Below are positions 63,936 through 64,000 of a stretch of DNA of 64,000 nt, piece by piece. Each line of letters opens with the position of its first letter. Position 1 is the first letter of the stretch. This DNA is from Blepharisma stoltei (lineage: Eukaryota > Ciliophora > Heterotrichea > Heterotrichida > Blepharismidae): NCBI GenBank assembly GCA_914767885.1, contig CAJZBQ010000018.1, forward strand, positions 1,302,001 through 1,366,000. The letters are read 5' to 3'. Under the pieces are notes generated by a model that saw only the letters and a list, made by a program, of their open reading frames with translations, was not told the origin of the DNA and searched no databases. The translations under genes and the position numbers were made by a program.

Positions 63936-64000
63936 ATGTTAAATATTTTTCCAAAGAGAAAGTATTTAAGCTCAGAAAATGATGAAACTCAAATGGGCTC
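63936..64000 (+). CDS. Start of a gene cut by the window edge
   Basis: ATG at 63936 opens a frame MLNIFPKRKYLSSENDETQM that runs to the end of the window. Too short to identify. Confidence 0.35.
   Translation, partial: MLNIFPKRKYLSSENDETQMG

Overview
The window is nuclear DNA of a ciliate and reads as germline (micronuclear) sequence. The closest match I can argue for is a Blepharisma-like heterotrich. Three features support this. (1) TGA is read as tryptophan in almost every gene while TAA and TAG end genes; one purple acid phosphatase copy has TGA exactly where its paralogue has TGG. (2) Introns are 15-16 nt long with GT...AG ends. (3) At least fourteen conserved genes are cut by AT-rich inserts or miniature inverted-repeat elements whose exact removal, usually at a TA, restores both reading frame and family consensus. 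These inserts behave as internal eliminated sequences (IESs). All IES calls are inferred from sequence, with no somatic reference, but the codon arithmetic closes in every gene tested and the two phosphatase copies act as an internal control.

Layout. 0-7 kb: Alba-domain protein (-), sestrin (+) with a 72-bp IES, a small secreted protein (-), two unknown proteins (+), and two long inverted-repeat elements. 7-15 kb: USP53/54-like ubiquitin hydrolase (-) with a hairpin IES, then two tandem purple acid phosphatase genes (-), one uninterrupted and one with three IESs in its coding region. 15-20.5 kb: unknown coiled-coil/CaaX proteins and a signal-peptidase-like protein. 20.5-27 kb: an SLC38-type amino acid transporter split by a 4.0-kb composite insertion (holding a 3.6-kb element with inverted arms and eight ~167-bp tandem repeats), an IES inside a 15-nt intron, a MITE within a MITE, and a 108-bp IES. 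27-36 kb: EF-hand protein, RFT1, EFHC/DM10 protein, glucose-6-phosphatase-like protein. 35-41 kb: a kinesin-1-like gene cut by a 3.0-kb foldback element with ~1.06-kb arms and 9-bp non-TA flanking repeats, and by a MITE nested in a short IES. 41-49.7 kb: ABCE1, PRPF3 (two retroposon-like inserts), an ionotropic glutamate receptor-like channel, and an LZTR1-like kelch-BTB-BTB protein. 49.7-64 kb: a giant LRR protein, CNNM-like DUF21/CBS protein with a MITE, DHHC acyltransferase, TIM17, cold-shock-domain protein, SET-domain protein, pseudokinase, and small membrane proteins.

The coding content is ordinary eukaryotic housekeeping: splicing, translation, mitochondrial import, glycosylation, cilia, amino acid and ubiquitin pathways. 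Genes are densely packed on both strands with no operons. The unusual content is the mobile DNA. At least five element families are present, often nested. One MITE superfamily has CTCC...GGAG ends and matched 3-bp TNA flanks. One family has TA flanks and CATTTGTCC repeats. One consists of CACATGTG hairpins. One is the foldback element. The last is a set of GC-richer retroposon-like islands with 7-16 bp direct repeats. Several sit in coding exons and must be removed precisely, including three at junctions without a TA.
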